The position numbers and the translations under genes are program-made. The notes under the pieces were generated by a model. It saw only the letters and a program-made list of their open reading frames with translations, had not been told where the DNA came from and made no database searches. 64,000 nt of DNA from Sandaracinus amylolyticus (lineage in GTDB: Bacteria; Myxococcota_A; Polyangia; Polyangiales; Sandaracinaceae), in the NCBI RefSeq assembly GCF_000737325.1, contig NZ_CP011125.1, positions 5,518,001 to 5,582,000 on the forward strand, in the 5' to 3' direction. Below, piece by piece: positions 9,424 through 17,057 of the stretch; positions within the stretch are counted from its first letter, which is position 1; the number at the start of each line of letters is the position of its first letter.

Positions 9424-9843
9424 ATCGGCTCGCCCGCTGGTCCCTACCGTCCGCGCGCTTCGCGCGCTCCCGTCCGCGACCTGCGGTCCGAGCACTCCGG
9501 CAAGGTCATCGGCTCGCCCGCTGGTCCCTACCGTCCGCGCGCTTCGCGCGCTCCCGTCCGAGACCTGCGGTCCGAGCACTCCGGCAAGGTCATCGGCTCG
9601 CCCGCTGGTCCCTACCGTCCGCGCGCTTCGCGCGCTCCCGTCCGCGACCTGCGGTCCGAGCACTCCGGCAAGGTCATCGGCTCGCCCGCTGGTCCCTACC
9701 GTCCGCGCGCTTCGCGCGCTCCCGTCCGCGACCTGCGGTCCGAGCACTCCGGCAAGGTCATCGGCTCGCCCGCTGGTCCCTACCGTCCGCGCGCTTCGCG
9801 CGCTCCCGTCCGCGACCTGCGGTCCGAGCACTCCGGCAAGGTT
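9424..9843. repeat. 84-bp tandem repeat, five near-identical copies
   Basis: Five units of exactly 84 bp start at 9424, 9508, 9592, 9676 and 9760. I can see only one internal substitution (GTCCGAGACC instead of GTCCGCGACC in unit 2). Each unit contains the self-complementary run GCGCGCTTCGCGCGC, a 6-bp stem with a TTC loop. The array begins about 60 bp upstream of the lipoprotein start and its last base is the first base of the aroK-aroB stop triplet (9843-9845), so it fills the gap between these two minus-strand genes. Because 84 is divisible by three, several frames stay open through it, but none has a start or a signal of its own. Confidence 0.95.
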
Positions 9844-11438
9844 CAGCCGCGCGTGGCGATGCGCTGGAGCTCCTCGATCGCGATCATCCGCAGCCCGACC
9901 GTGCCCGCCGCCCCCGGGGACACGAAGCGCACGTCGCGGCCCTTGCGCTTCTTGTCCGCGCCCACGAACGCCAGCGCGGTGTCGTCGAGGTAGCGCTCGG
10001 GATCGGTCGGCAGCCCGAGGCGCGCCAGCAGCGCGATCATCCGTCGCTCGTCGTCCTGCCGCGCGTCGCCGAGCGCGCGCGCCACCCGCACCGCCGCGAC
10101 CATCCCGCGCGCGACGGCCTCGCCGTGGCGCATCGTGTACCCGCTCGCGGCCTCGATCGCGTGCCCGAGCGTGTGCCCGAGGTTCAGGAGCGCGCGCGGG
10201 CCGCGCTCGTGCTCGTCCTCGGCGACGATGCGCGCCTTCAGCGCGACCGACATCCGGACCGCGCGCATCGTCGCCTCGCCGTCGCCCGCGAGCAGCGCGT
10301 CGGCGTCGCGCTCGAGCGTCGCGATCGCGTCCTCGGAGTCGATCCACGCCGACTTCACGACCTCGGCGAGCCCGGCGATGCGCTCGGCGCGATCGAGCGT
10401 CGAGAGCGCGTCCACGTCGCACAGCACGGTGCGCGGCTGGTGGAACGATCCGATCAGGTTCTTGCCCTGCGCGCGATCGAAGCCGGTCTTCCCGCCGACC
10501 GAGCTGTCGACCATCGCGAGCAGCGACGTCGGGATCTGCGCGAGCACGATGCCGCGCAGGATCGTCGACGCAGCGAACGCAGCGAGGTCCCCCACCACCC
10601 CGCCGCCGACCGCGACGACCGCGCCGTGGCGATCGATGCCCGCCTCGAGCGCCGCGTCCCAGATGCGCTCGACCGACGCGATCGTCTTGTGCTGCTCGCC
10701 GGGCGGGAGCGTCACCGACGCCGCGCGCAGCCCTGCGCCCTCGACGTAGCGGCGCGCGCTCGCGGCCCACGGCGACTCGACGTTCGCGTCGCCGGCGACC
10801 ACCGCGATGCCCGAGACGCCCGCCTCGCGCAGCCGCGCGCCGACGCGCGACGCGATGCCCGATCCGATCTCGACGCGGTAGCTGCGCTCGCCGAGCGCGA
10901 CCGCGACCGGGCGCTCGCGCGCGACGCGCAGCACGTCCTCGGCGATCGTGCTCGCGTCGCGACCGCGGGTGTCGATGCGCGCGTGGCACTCCGCGTACGC
11001 GGAGGCGCGCTCCTCGAGGAGGCTCGTGAGCACGCGCGTGGTGTCGCTCGCGGTCGCGAGCAGCGGCCGATCGTCGGCGCCCGCGACGCGCCGGGCGAGC
11101 TCGTCGGGCGGCGCGTGGAGCGTCACGAGGGTGCCGCGCGCGAGGAGCATCCGGCGCGTCGCGGTGTCGGTCACGGTGCCGCCGCCGAGCGCGACGACGC
11201 GCGCGCCGGGCTCGCTGGCGACGCGCGCCGCGGCCTCGCGCTCGATGGCGCGGAAGACGGGCTCCCCGCGATCGCGGAAGATCGCGCGCACCGACGCGCC
11301 CTGCTCGGCCTCGATGCGCGCGTCGAGATCGACGAAGGGCACGCCGAGCCGATCCGCGAGGACGCGCCCCACGGTGGACTTCCCGCTGCCCATCGGGCCG
11401 GAGAGGAAGACCGGGGCGGGCGCGGAGTCGAGGGTCAT
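9843..11438 (-). CDS. aroKB: Bifunctional shikimate kinase / 3-dehydroquinate synthase (AroK-AroB fusion)
   Basis: The 531-residue fusion catalyses two non-consecutive steps of the shikimate pathway. Residues 1-168 are shikimate kinase: P-loop GPMGSGKSTVG, shikimate-binding DLDARIE, FRxxE and VVALGGGT. Residues from about 172 are NAD-dependent dehydroquinate synthase: VGGGVVGD, PTSLLAMVDSSVGGKTG, the metal-site motifs NLGHTLGHAIE and HGEAVARGM, and a KKRKG lysine cluster near the end. The combined length matches the sum of the two families. A longer open frame continues upstream into Arg/Pro-rich nonsense made by a G-rich simple repeat; I chose ATG 11438, right before the kinase fold. The stop codon touches the last unit of the 84-bp array. 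Confidence 0.93.
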   Translation of the reverse strand: MTLDSAPAPVFLSGPMGSGKSTVGRVLADRLGVPFVDLDARIEAEQGASVRAIFRDRGEPVFRAIEREAAARVASEPGARVVALGGGTVTDTATRRMLLARGTLVTLHAPPDELARRVAGADDRPLLATASDTTRVLTSLLEERASAYAECHARIDTRGRDASTIAEDVLRVARERPVAVALGERSYRVEIGSGIASRVGARLREAGVSGIAVVAGDANVESPWAASARRYVEGAGLRAASVTLPPGEQHKTIASVERIWDAALEAGIDRHGAVVAVGGGVVGDLAAFAASTILRGIVLAQIPTSLLAMVDSSVGGKTGFDRAQGKNLIGSFHQPRTVLCDVDALSTLDRAERIAGLAEVVKSAWIDSEDAIATLERDADALLAGDGEATMRAVRMSVALKARIVAEDEHERGPRALLNLGHTLGHAIEAASGYTMRHGEAVARGMVAAVRVARALGDARQDDERRMIALLARLGLPTDPERYLDDTALAFVGADKKRKGRDVRFVSPGAAGTVGLRMIAIEELQRIATRG

Positions 11439-11512
11439 GGTGCCCGGCAGACTGTCCGCGGGCGCGGCCGAGTGCACGCGCCAATCCGAGGCGGCCGGCG
11501 GGACCGGCCGGC

Positions 11513-11675
11513 GGGGGCCAGGGCGACGGCGACGGCGGGGGCGAGGGCGACGGCGACGGCGGGGGCGAGGGCGACGGCGACGGCGGGGGCGACGGCGGGG
11601 GCGACGGCGGGGCGACGGCCGGCGCGAGGGCGAGGGCGACGGCCGGCGCGAGGGCGAGGGGCGCGAGGGGCGAGC
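11513..11675. repeat. G-rich imperfect simple repeat upstream of aroK-aroB
   Basis: This is a purine-rich run built from GGCGAC, GGGGGC and GAGGGC hexamers. A 24-bp unit repeats almost exactly twice near 11536-11583 and then decays. It contains many GGGG/GGG runs on the plus strand (C-runs on the coding strand of aroK-aroB) and sits about 75 bp upstream of the aroK-aroB start. In all frames it would give only Arg/Pro or Gly/Asp/Ala low complexity. It could form G-quadruplex or slipped structures in the 5' region. Confidence 0.8.
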
Positions 11676-11789
11676 TCGCGGGCGAATGGCGCGGGAGCCG
11701 CTGGATCGGACGTGACGGGCCAGATCCGGCGTGGGGTCGCGTCCGTTCGCCATTTCGCGCGACCGGAGGCGGCATCTCGGGCGAAATGG

Positions 11790-11809
11790 CCAAAACACGC
11801 GAGTTTTGG
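11790..11809. repeat. 7-bp inverted repeat CCAAAAC/GTTTTGG
   Basis: CCAAAAC (11790-11796) and GTTTTGG (11803-11809) are separated by ACGCGA. The hairpin overlaps the left arm of the larger one next to it by two bases, so the two structures are mutually exclusive or coaxial. AT-rich arms are unusual in this sequence. Confidence 0.6.
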
Positions 11810-11851
11810 TCCCCAGACGCCCGAATTGGTCATTTCGCGCGTCTGGGGACC
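11808..11851. repeat. Perfect 13-bp inverted repeat with 18-nt loop
   Basis: GGTCCCCAGACGC (11808-11820) pairs perfectly with GCGTCTGGGGACC (11839-11851). The loop contains CATTTCGCGC, which also occurs exactly 80 bp upstream at 11751. The structure is strong enough to be a bidirectional terminator or the core of a protein-binding site, but it lacks a T-run. It lies in the gap between aroK-aroB and the FHA regulator, both on the minus strand. Confidence 0.7.
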
Positions 11852-12312
11852 TTCTCGTGCAGTCCTACGGTCGCGCCGGGGGTGCCCAGACGCTTCCAAC
11901 GGCCAATTCGCGCGAGTTGACCAGCAGAATCATTGAGGAATGCCCGACCTGCGAATCGTTCCCGGCACGACCGCGCGCAGCCGGGGATCGTCGACTTCGC
12001 GCTCAACCTGCCGATCTCACGACGAAATCGCGCGATCGCGCGCACCGACGGCGCAGCCGGGCATGGCGCGGCCCGTGTCGGTTCGGCGCGCTCGAACGGC
12101 GTCCATCACGCCGATCGCGCCAGAGTGCCCGTCCGTTCTCGTCGCGCTCCTGCGCTCGAGCGCACGCTGCCCGCGACAACCGTGATGCTCTCGAGGCGAA
12201 CGGCCCCCGCACGCGATTCGAGCGGCTCCGCCGCACGCCGGGATCCGGAGCCCGCGCAGTCCCGAGCCGCAGCGGTTCCCCGCCAGCGACGCGGACCCGG
12301 CCCCCGACCCCG
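11852..12312. other. Non-coding stretch downstream of the FHA regulator gene
   Basis: I see no convincing gene in these 461 bases. The first 80 bases hold a second, imperfect copy of the hairpin motif: CAGACGC (11887) followed after 13 nt by TTCGCGCG (11907), the same spacing as at 11814/11834, an offset of 73 bp. The composition is a little less GC-rich than the flanking genes. Short frames here lack start signals and family resemblance. Confidence 0.5.
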
Positions 12313-13548
12313 TCAGCGCAGGTTGTGCTTCTTCGCCAGCCGCGCGAGGTGGTTGCGGTCGAGCCCGGCCTCCGCCGCCGCGCGGCTGAGGTTTCCGCCC
12401 GCGCGCTCCAGCAGCTGCGCGACGTAGCCGCGCTCGAACGCGTCGAGCAGGCGATCCTTCGCCTCCTTGAACGGCATCCGCGCGAGCTCGTCCGTCACCT
12501 GCTCGCCCGGGGGCGACGAAGGACGCGCCGGCACCGCGCTCCGCAGCAGCGTCTCTTCGATCGTGCGGCGCAGCTCGCGCACATTGCCGTCGAAGCGCTG
12601 GACGCGCAGCTGCCCCAGCTCCGCCGCGCCGAGGCGCAGCTCCGGATAGCCGAGCTCCTCGAGCAGCGCGTGCACGAGGCGCGGCAGATCCTCGAGCCGC
12701 TCACGCAGCGGCGGCACCTCGACGCGCACCGACGCGAGGTGGAACCAGAGATCGCGACGCAGCGCGCCGCGCTCCACGAGCGCGCGCGGATCGCCCCGGC
12801 TCGTCGCGAGCACGCGCACGTCGATGCCCTCGCGCTCGCGGCGATCGAGCGCCGCGGAGAGCGCGTCCTGCACCGCGCCGCTCGCCTCGTCGATGCGCTC
12901 GAGCAGCAGCGTGCCGCCGAGCGCCGAGCTCATCGCGGGGCCCACCGCCGCCGCCGGCACGCCGCCGAGCTCGATCACCACGAAGGGCCCGCGCGCGCGG
13001 CTCGAGGCGTCGTGGATCGCGCGCGCCGCTTCCGTCTTCCCCGTGCCGGGCTCGCCGTGGATGAGCACTGCGACCTCGGTCGCGGCGACGCGCTCGAGCT
13101 GCCCGAAGAGCCTCCGCATCGCCGGGCTCGATCCCACGAGCCGACCGAAGCGCGTCGCCTCCGACGGCGCGTCGGGGAGCGGCACGTCCGACGGCAACAG
13201 CTCGACGCGCGTCCGCCCGAGCCGCACCTCCGAGCCCACCGGCACGAGCACGCTCTCGATGCGCGACTCGCCGACGAACGTGCCGTTCGTCGACCGCAGA
13301 TCCTTCACCCGCACGCCCGCCGGCAGGAGCGCGAGCTCCGCGTGGTAGCGCGACACCGTGGTGTCGGTGAGCACGAGGTCCGCCTGCGGGTGGCTGCCGA
13401 CCACCATCGTGCCCTGATCGAGCTCGCGCTCGATCCCGCGATCCGGGCCCGACGCCACGCGCACCCGCACGCGGCGCAGCACCAGCGTCCCGCCCGCGTC
13501 CGTCGCGAGCACGCCCGTGCCCGGGCCGATCCGGCTCGTCGCGCTCAC
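12313..13548 (-). CDS. FHA-AAA+-Fis transcription regulator lacking the sigma-54 contact loop
   Basis: The protein has 411 residues. The FHA domain (about 25-115) shows GSHPQADLVLTDTTVSRYHAEL and LRSTNGTFV, which bind phosphothreonine. The AAA+ domain (about 130-345) has Walker A GEPGTGKTEAA with Lys171, a Walker B-like GGTLLLERIDE (Glu replaces the usual Asp) and the sensor/arginine-finger region PPLRERLEDLP. The C-terminal Fis-type helix-turn-helix is NLSRAAAEAGLDRNHLARL. Bacterial enhancer-binding proteins carry GAFTGA between Walker A and B; here VIELGGVPAAAVGPAMSSALGGT runs straight through and the loop is absent. It should therefore not remodel sigma-54 polymerase, and may act as a phospho-dependent DNA-binding switch. 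GTG 13548 overlaps the upstream stop (GTGA), which fixes the start and shows translational coupling. Confidence 0.85.
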   Translation of the reverse strand: MSATSRIGPGTGVLATDAGGTLVLRRVRVRVASGPDRGIERELDQGTMVVGSHPQADLVLTDTTVSRYHAELALLPAGVRVKDLRSTNGTFVGESRIESVLVPVGSEVRLGRTRVELLPSDVPLPDAPSEATRFGRLVGSSPAMRRLFGQLERVAATEVAVLIHGEPGTGKTEAARAIHDASSRARGPFVVIELGGVPAAAVGPAMSSALGGTLLLERIDEASGAVQDALSAALDRREREGIDVRVLATSRGDPRALVERGALRRDLWFHLASVRVEVPPLRERLEDLPRLVHALLEELGYPELRLGAAELGQLRVQRFDGNVRELRRTIEETLLRSAVPARPSSPPGEQVTDELARMPFKEAKDRLLDAFERGYVAQLLERAGGNLSRAAAEAGLDRNHLARLAKKHNLR

Positions 13549-14849
13549 GCGCGCCTCCCTCGTCGCATCCACACCACCACGGCCGCGAGCATCGCGAGGA
13601 TCGCGGCCGCGCGCCAATCCGTGCGCGCGCCGTTCACGACGCACCCGCAGCCGCCGCCGATGCTGGTGCGGCTGCCCTCGCCTGCGTCGACGCCTCCGGC
13701 GTCCGGCTCACCGGCGTCGACGATCGGGAAGACCCCGGCGTCGATCCCGCGGGGCGGCGCGGCGCACTCCGCCGTCCCGCTCCCCGGCGTCATCTGGAAG
13801 CTGCACCACTCCTCGTACCCCGGCGGGACCGTGCAGACCTTGCATTCGTCGCGATAGCCGGCGAGCGAGGCGTGGACGATGTACGTGCGCGCCGCGATGT
13901 CGAGCTGCCAGTACGCGCTCGAGTTCGGGCGGGGCATGGCGACGAGGCGACCGTCGGTGCTCTCCACGCGGTACGTCCCGCCGGGCAGGCGCGTGTGATC
14001 GGGGAGCTCCATGACGCTGCGCAGCAGGCCGGTCGCACCGTCGGCGCGGTCCACGATGCCGAGGAACGGGCCCGCAGCGCGCAGCGCGCCGTCGCTCGAG
14101 GGGATCTCCGCGACCGCGCCCGCGGTCGTGAGCGCGCTGGTCGCTCCCTCGCCGATGCGGATCGCGTCGTGCGCGCCGGCCTCGCTCGCGAGCGCGCCGA
14201 GCTCGGGATCGGTCACGCCCTCGCTCGTCGCGGTCCAGCCCTCCACGACGACGATCACGAGGGTGCGCCCGTCGCTCGAGATGCCCACCGCGGTGCGCGG
14301 CCGTCGCTCGCACCCGTCGCCCTCGCACGCGGTGATCGGCGCGCCCGCGCGCACGACCTCGACGCCCGACACGGCCGAGCGCATCCACGCCTCGACGGGG
14401 ACCGTCTGCACCGCGGGAACGACGAGGCCGGCGCCCTGCGCGTCGAGCGCGAGCACCGCGCGGGTGCCGTCGTCGGCGGTGCCGGGCCATGGCTCGCCCT
14501 CGGCGATCGTGAGGCCCTCGGGATCCCAGCCCGGGAAGCGGAACGCGCCGCCCTGCACCGCGAGCACCGCGCCCGGCACCGACGCGCGCCACGCGCTCGC
14601 GGTCTGTCCGCGCTCGCCGCTGCGCGCGACGCGCACCCCGACGTCGCTGGCCGCCAGGTCGGCGTGGGCCACCGACCAGCGCCGCCCGTCCTCGGTGCAG
14701 CGTTGCACGGTCACGCCGGTCGAGAGCGTGGCCTCGGCCTCGCATTCCGCGCGCGCCGACGACGCCGCCAGCGTCACCGCGATCACCAGGACCGCGGTGG
14801 GCGCCGAGGCGGAGTGTCCCGTGAGGTCGGGGCGGCGGCCGGAAAGCAC
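13545..14849 (-). CDS. Phosphodiester glycosidase-family surface protein with MYXO-CTERM-like tail
   Basis: The protein has 434 residues. A signal peptide (about residues 15-34, ending SSARAEC) leads into a phosphodiester glycosidase (NAGPA/DUF2233-like) domain: VLAVQGGAFRFPG, later RPRTAVGISSDGRTLVIVVVEG and a GPFLGIV segment. That fold hydrolyses sugar phosphodiesters in characterised members; the substrate here is unknown. The C-terminal 40 residues are an Asp/Ala/Gly linker, GGGCGC, a hydrophobic helix (AAAILAMLAAVVVWM) and RRGRR. This is the MYXO-CTERM pattern of proteins sorted to the myxobacterial cell surface. The GTG start has TATGCT 9 nt upstream. The gene is translationally coupled to the FHA regulator behind it, so the regulator may control surface-glycan processing. 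Confidence 0.75.
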   Translation of the reverse strand: MLSGRRPDLTGHSASAPTAVLVIAVTLAASSARAECEAEATLSTGVTVQRCTEDGRRWSVAHADLAASDVGVRVARSGERGQTASAWRASVPGAVLAVQGGAFRFPGWDPEGLTIAEGEPWPGTADDGTRAVLALDAQGAGLVVPAVQTVPVEAWMRSAVSGVEVVRAGAPITACEGDGCERRPRTAVGISSDGRTLVIVVVEGWTATSEGVTDPELGALASEAGAHDAIRIGEGATSALTTAGAVAEIPSSDGALRAAGPFLGIVDRADGATGLLRSVMELPDHTRLPGGTYRVESTDGRLVAMPRPNSSAYWQLDIAARTYIVHASLAGYRDECKVCTVPPGYEEWCSFQMTPGSGTAECAAPPRGIDAGVFPIVDAGEPDAGGVDAGEGSRTSIGGGCGCVVNGARTDWRAAAILAMLAAVVVWMRRGRRA

Positions 14850-14858
14850 GTCGCGACG

Positions 14859-14864
14859 AGCATA
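14859..14864 (-). promoter_or_regulatory. -10-like hexamer TATGCT before the phosphodiester glycosidase gene
   Basis: On the minus strand TATGCT precedes the GTG start at 14849 by 9 nt. Together with TATACT on the other strand at 14918 it forms a divergent promoter pair within 80 bp. Confidence 0.4.
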
Positions 14865-14917
14865 GCAGCCACACCCGCGGGCGTGCGTGCGCTCCTGCCC
14901 GCGGGCGGCCCGGCTCC

Positions 14918-14923
14918 TATACT
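14918..14923 (+). promoter_or_regulatory. -10-like hexamer TATACT before pepP
   Basis: TATACT is close to the ideal sigma-70 -10 box and lies only 6 nt before the pepP ATG. The message is probably leaderless. Confidence 0.55.
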
Positions 14924-14929
14924 CCGCCG

Positions 14930-16309
14930 ATGCTGCTCCCGCGGATCGACACCGCCGCGCTCGTCGCGCGCAGAGCGCGCCTCTCGAAGGCGCTCGAAGG
15001 CGCGCCCGCGCTGATCGCGGCCGGTGCGCCGAGCCCTCGCAACTACCGCGCGAACCCCTGGCCGTACCGCGCGGCGAGCCACTTCCTGTACCTCGCGGGC
15101 GCTCCGATCCCGGGCGCGTTCCTGCTGCTCGAGGGCGATGCGGCGACGCTCTTCGTCGAGACGCCCGACGACGACGACGAGCTCTGGCACGGACCGAGCG
15201 CGTCCCTCGCCGATCTCGCGGCCGCCGTCGGATGCGCAGTGCGCGACGCGAGCGATCTGCCGCGCGTGCTCGCGGGCCGCCGCGTCGCGACGCTGCCCGC
15301 GATCGACGCGCCGACCCGCGAGCGGCAGAGCGATCTGCTGGGACGGCCGGTGCGCTACGGCGCGCTCGCCGAGGACGACGCCGCGCTCGCCGACGCGATG
15401 ATCGCGCTGCGCCTGGTGCACGACGAGGCCGCGATCCGAGGGCTGCGCGAGGCGGCGGACGGCACGGCCGCGGCGCACCTCGCGGGCATGCGCGCGACGC
15501 GCGTCGGGCTGCGCGAGCACGCGATCCGCGGCGCGATGGAGAGCGCGCTCCTGACGCGCGGGATGGGCACCTCGTACCAGTCGATCGTGACGGTGCACGG
15601 CGAGGTGCTGCACAACCACGGGTACGGCCACGAGCTGCGCGAGGGCGATCTGCTGCTCGCCGACGTCGGCGCGGAGACCGAGGGCGGCTGGGCCGGAGAC
15701 GTGACGCGCACCTGGCCGGTGAGCGGTCGGTTCAGCGAGACGCAGCGCTCGATGTACGAGCTCGTGCTCACCGCGAACCGCGCCGCGATCGAGAAGGTCG
15801 CGCCGGGCGTTCGTTATCGGGACGTGCACCTCGCGTCGTGCCACGTGATCGCGCGCGGGCTCGTCGATCTCGGCGTGCTGCGCGGCGATCCCGAGGAGCT
15901 CGTCGCGGACGGAGTGCACGCGCTCTTCTTCCCGCACGGCGTGGGGCACCTGATCGGGCTCGACGTGCACGACATGGAGGACCTCGGCGATCGCGCGGGG
16001 TACGCGCCGGGGCGCACGCGCTCGTCGCAGTTCGGGCTCTCGTACCTGCGCCTCGATCGCGATCTCGCGCCGGGGATGGCGGTGACGATCGAGCCCGGCT
16101 TCTACGTCGTGCCCGCGATCCTGCGCGATCCGAAGCTGAAGGCGATCGCGCGCGATCGCATCGATCACGCGACGCTCGAGCGGTTCGCGGACGTGCGCGG
16201 CATCCGCGTCGAGGACGACGTGCTCGTGACCGCGACGGGCGCCGAGGTGCTCACGAGCGCGATCCCGAAGACGGTGCGCGACGTCGAGCACGCGGTGGGC
16301 GGAGGCTGA
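14930..16309 (+). CDS. pepP: Xaa-Pro aminopeptidase (M24B)
   Basis: The 459-residue pita-bread metallopeptidase removes N-terminal residues preceding proline. Its N-terminal aminopeptidase-P domain (1-165) contains NYRANPWPYRAASHFLYLAG. All five di-metal ligands are present: Asp245 (LLADVGAE), Asp257 (GDVTRTWPVSG), His336 (FPHGVGHLIGLDVHD), Glu388 (VTIEPGFYV) and Glu428 (RGIRVEDDVLVT). It is the first gene of a probable plus-strand operon: its TGA shares one base with the ATG of the phosphatase, and def follows 47 bp later. A -10-like TATACT sits 6 nt before the ATG, which supports this start and a leaderless transcript. Confidence 0.93.
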   Translation: MLLPRIDTAALVARRARLSKALEGAPALIAAGAPSPRNYRANPWPYRAASHFLYLAGAPIPGAFLLLEGDAATLFVETPDDDDELWHGPSASLADLAAAVGCAVRDASDLPRVLAGRRVATLPAIDAPTRERQSDLLGRPVRYGALAEDDAALADAMIALRLVHDEAAIRGLREAADGTAAAHLAGMRATRVGLREHAIRGAMESALLTRGMGTSYQSIVTVHGEVLHNHGYGHELREGDLLLADVGAETEGGWAGDVTRTWPVSGRFSETQRSMYELVLTANRAAIEKVAPGVRYRDVHLASCHVIARGLVDLGVLRGDPEELVADGVHALFFPHGVGHLIGLDVHDMEDLGDRAGYAPGRTRSSQFGLSYLRLDRDLAPGMAVTIEPGFYVVPAILRDPKLKAIARDRIDHATLERFADVRGIRVEDDVLVTATGAEVLTSAIPKTVRDVEHAVGGG

Positions 16310-17010
16310 TGCGCTTCGGCTGGTTCCAGGTCGTGCTCGGCCTCGTGCTGATCGGGTGCGCGGGGTGGATCGGCGGGCCCGCGTGGGCGCTCACGTGGCC
16401 CGCGCTCGCGGTGATCGCGGTGGGGCTCGGCTATCTCGGGCTCGGGCCGGGCGTGTTCGGCAAGCGCGAGGACGGATCGCTGCGCACGCCGCACTTCGTG
16501 CTGCTCTTCCCGTATCACGTGGTCGCGTGGCTGCGCGTGCGCTGGGACGCGTGGCGGCATCGCGAGGACGCGTGGAACGAGGTCGCGCCGGGGCTCTACC
16601 TCGGGCGCATCGTCGGCGCGGAGGCGCTGCCCCCCGGGACGCGCGTCGTCGTGGATCTGACGAGCGAGTTCGCGTGCGGCGCGGCGATGCGCGACGGGCG
16701 CGACTATCACTGCTTGCCGGCGCTCGACACGTCGGTGCCGCGCTACGCGGACTTCGCGCGGCTGGCGCGCGCGATCGCGGCGCACGAAGGGCCCGTCTAC
16801 GTGCACTGCGCGGCGGGGCACGGTCGCAGCGCGACGTTCGCGGCGGCGCTGCTCATCGCGCGCGGTCAGGCGGGCGACGTCGACGAGGCCGAGGCGAAGC
16901 TGCGCGCGGCGCGACCGACGGTGCACCTGCATCGCGGGCAGCGCGCGATGGTGCAGCGCTTCGCCGAGGAGCTGCGCGCGCGCGCGACGCCGTCGCTCGC
17001 GACGGCGTGA
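16309..17010 (+). CDS. Membrane-anchored dual-specificity protein phosphatase-like protein
   Basis: The protein has 233 residues. Two hydrophobic segments at about 5-22 and 27-45 anchor the N-terminus in the inner membrane. The C-terminal domain is a Cys-based phosphatase with the CX5R signature HCAAGHGRSAT (nucleophile Cys167, phosphate-binding Arg173), of the dual-specificity/PTPMT type. The domain is small (about 140 residues), like those acting on phospholipids or phosphoproteins; the substrate cannot be told from sequence. The start overlaps the pepP stop (TGATG), which fixes it. Confidence 0.8.
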   Translation: MRFGWFQVVLGLVLIGCAGWIGGPAWALTWPALAVIAVGLGYLGLGPGVFGKREDGSLRTPHFVLLFPYHVVAWLRVRWDAWRHREDAWNEVAPGLYLGRIVGAEALPPGTRVVVDLTSEFACGAAMRDGRDYHCLPALDTSVPRYADFARLARAIAAHEGPVYVHCAAGHGRSATFAAALLIARGQAGDVDEAEAKLRAARPTVHLHRGQRAMVQRFAEELRARATPSLATA

Positions 17011-17057
17011 GCGCGGGGCCTGGACGCGCGCGGCGCGCGTCAGCAGGATCGCCGGGC

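Noticed and set aside
9424-9843. 84-bp repeats as a CRISPR array
   Set aside because: The units are contiguous with no variable spacers, and no cas genes are present.
9424-9843. 84-bp repeats as a repeat protein (28-residue units)
   Set aside because: Several frames on both strands stay open only because 84 is divisible by three; none has a start, signal or sensible composition of its own.
11830-12045. 71-codon minus-strand frame
   Set aside because: No domain or start signal, and it overlaps the 13-bp inverted repeat.
12313-13548. Sigma-54-dependent activator annotation for the FHA-AAA protein
   Set aside because: The GAFTGA sigma-54 contact motif is missing, so the usual annotation would mislead.
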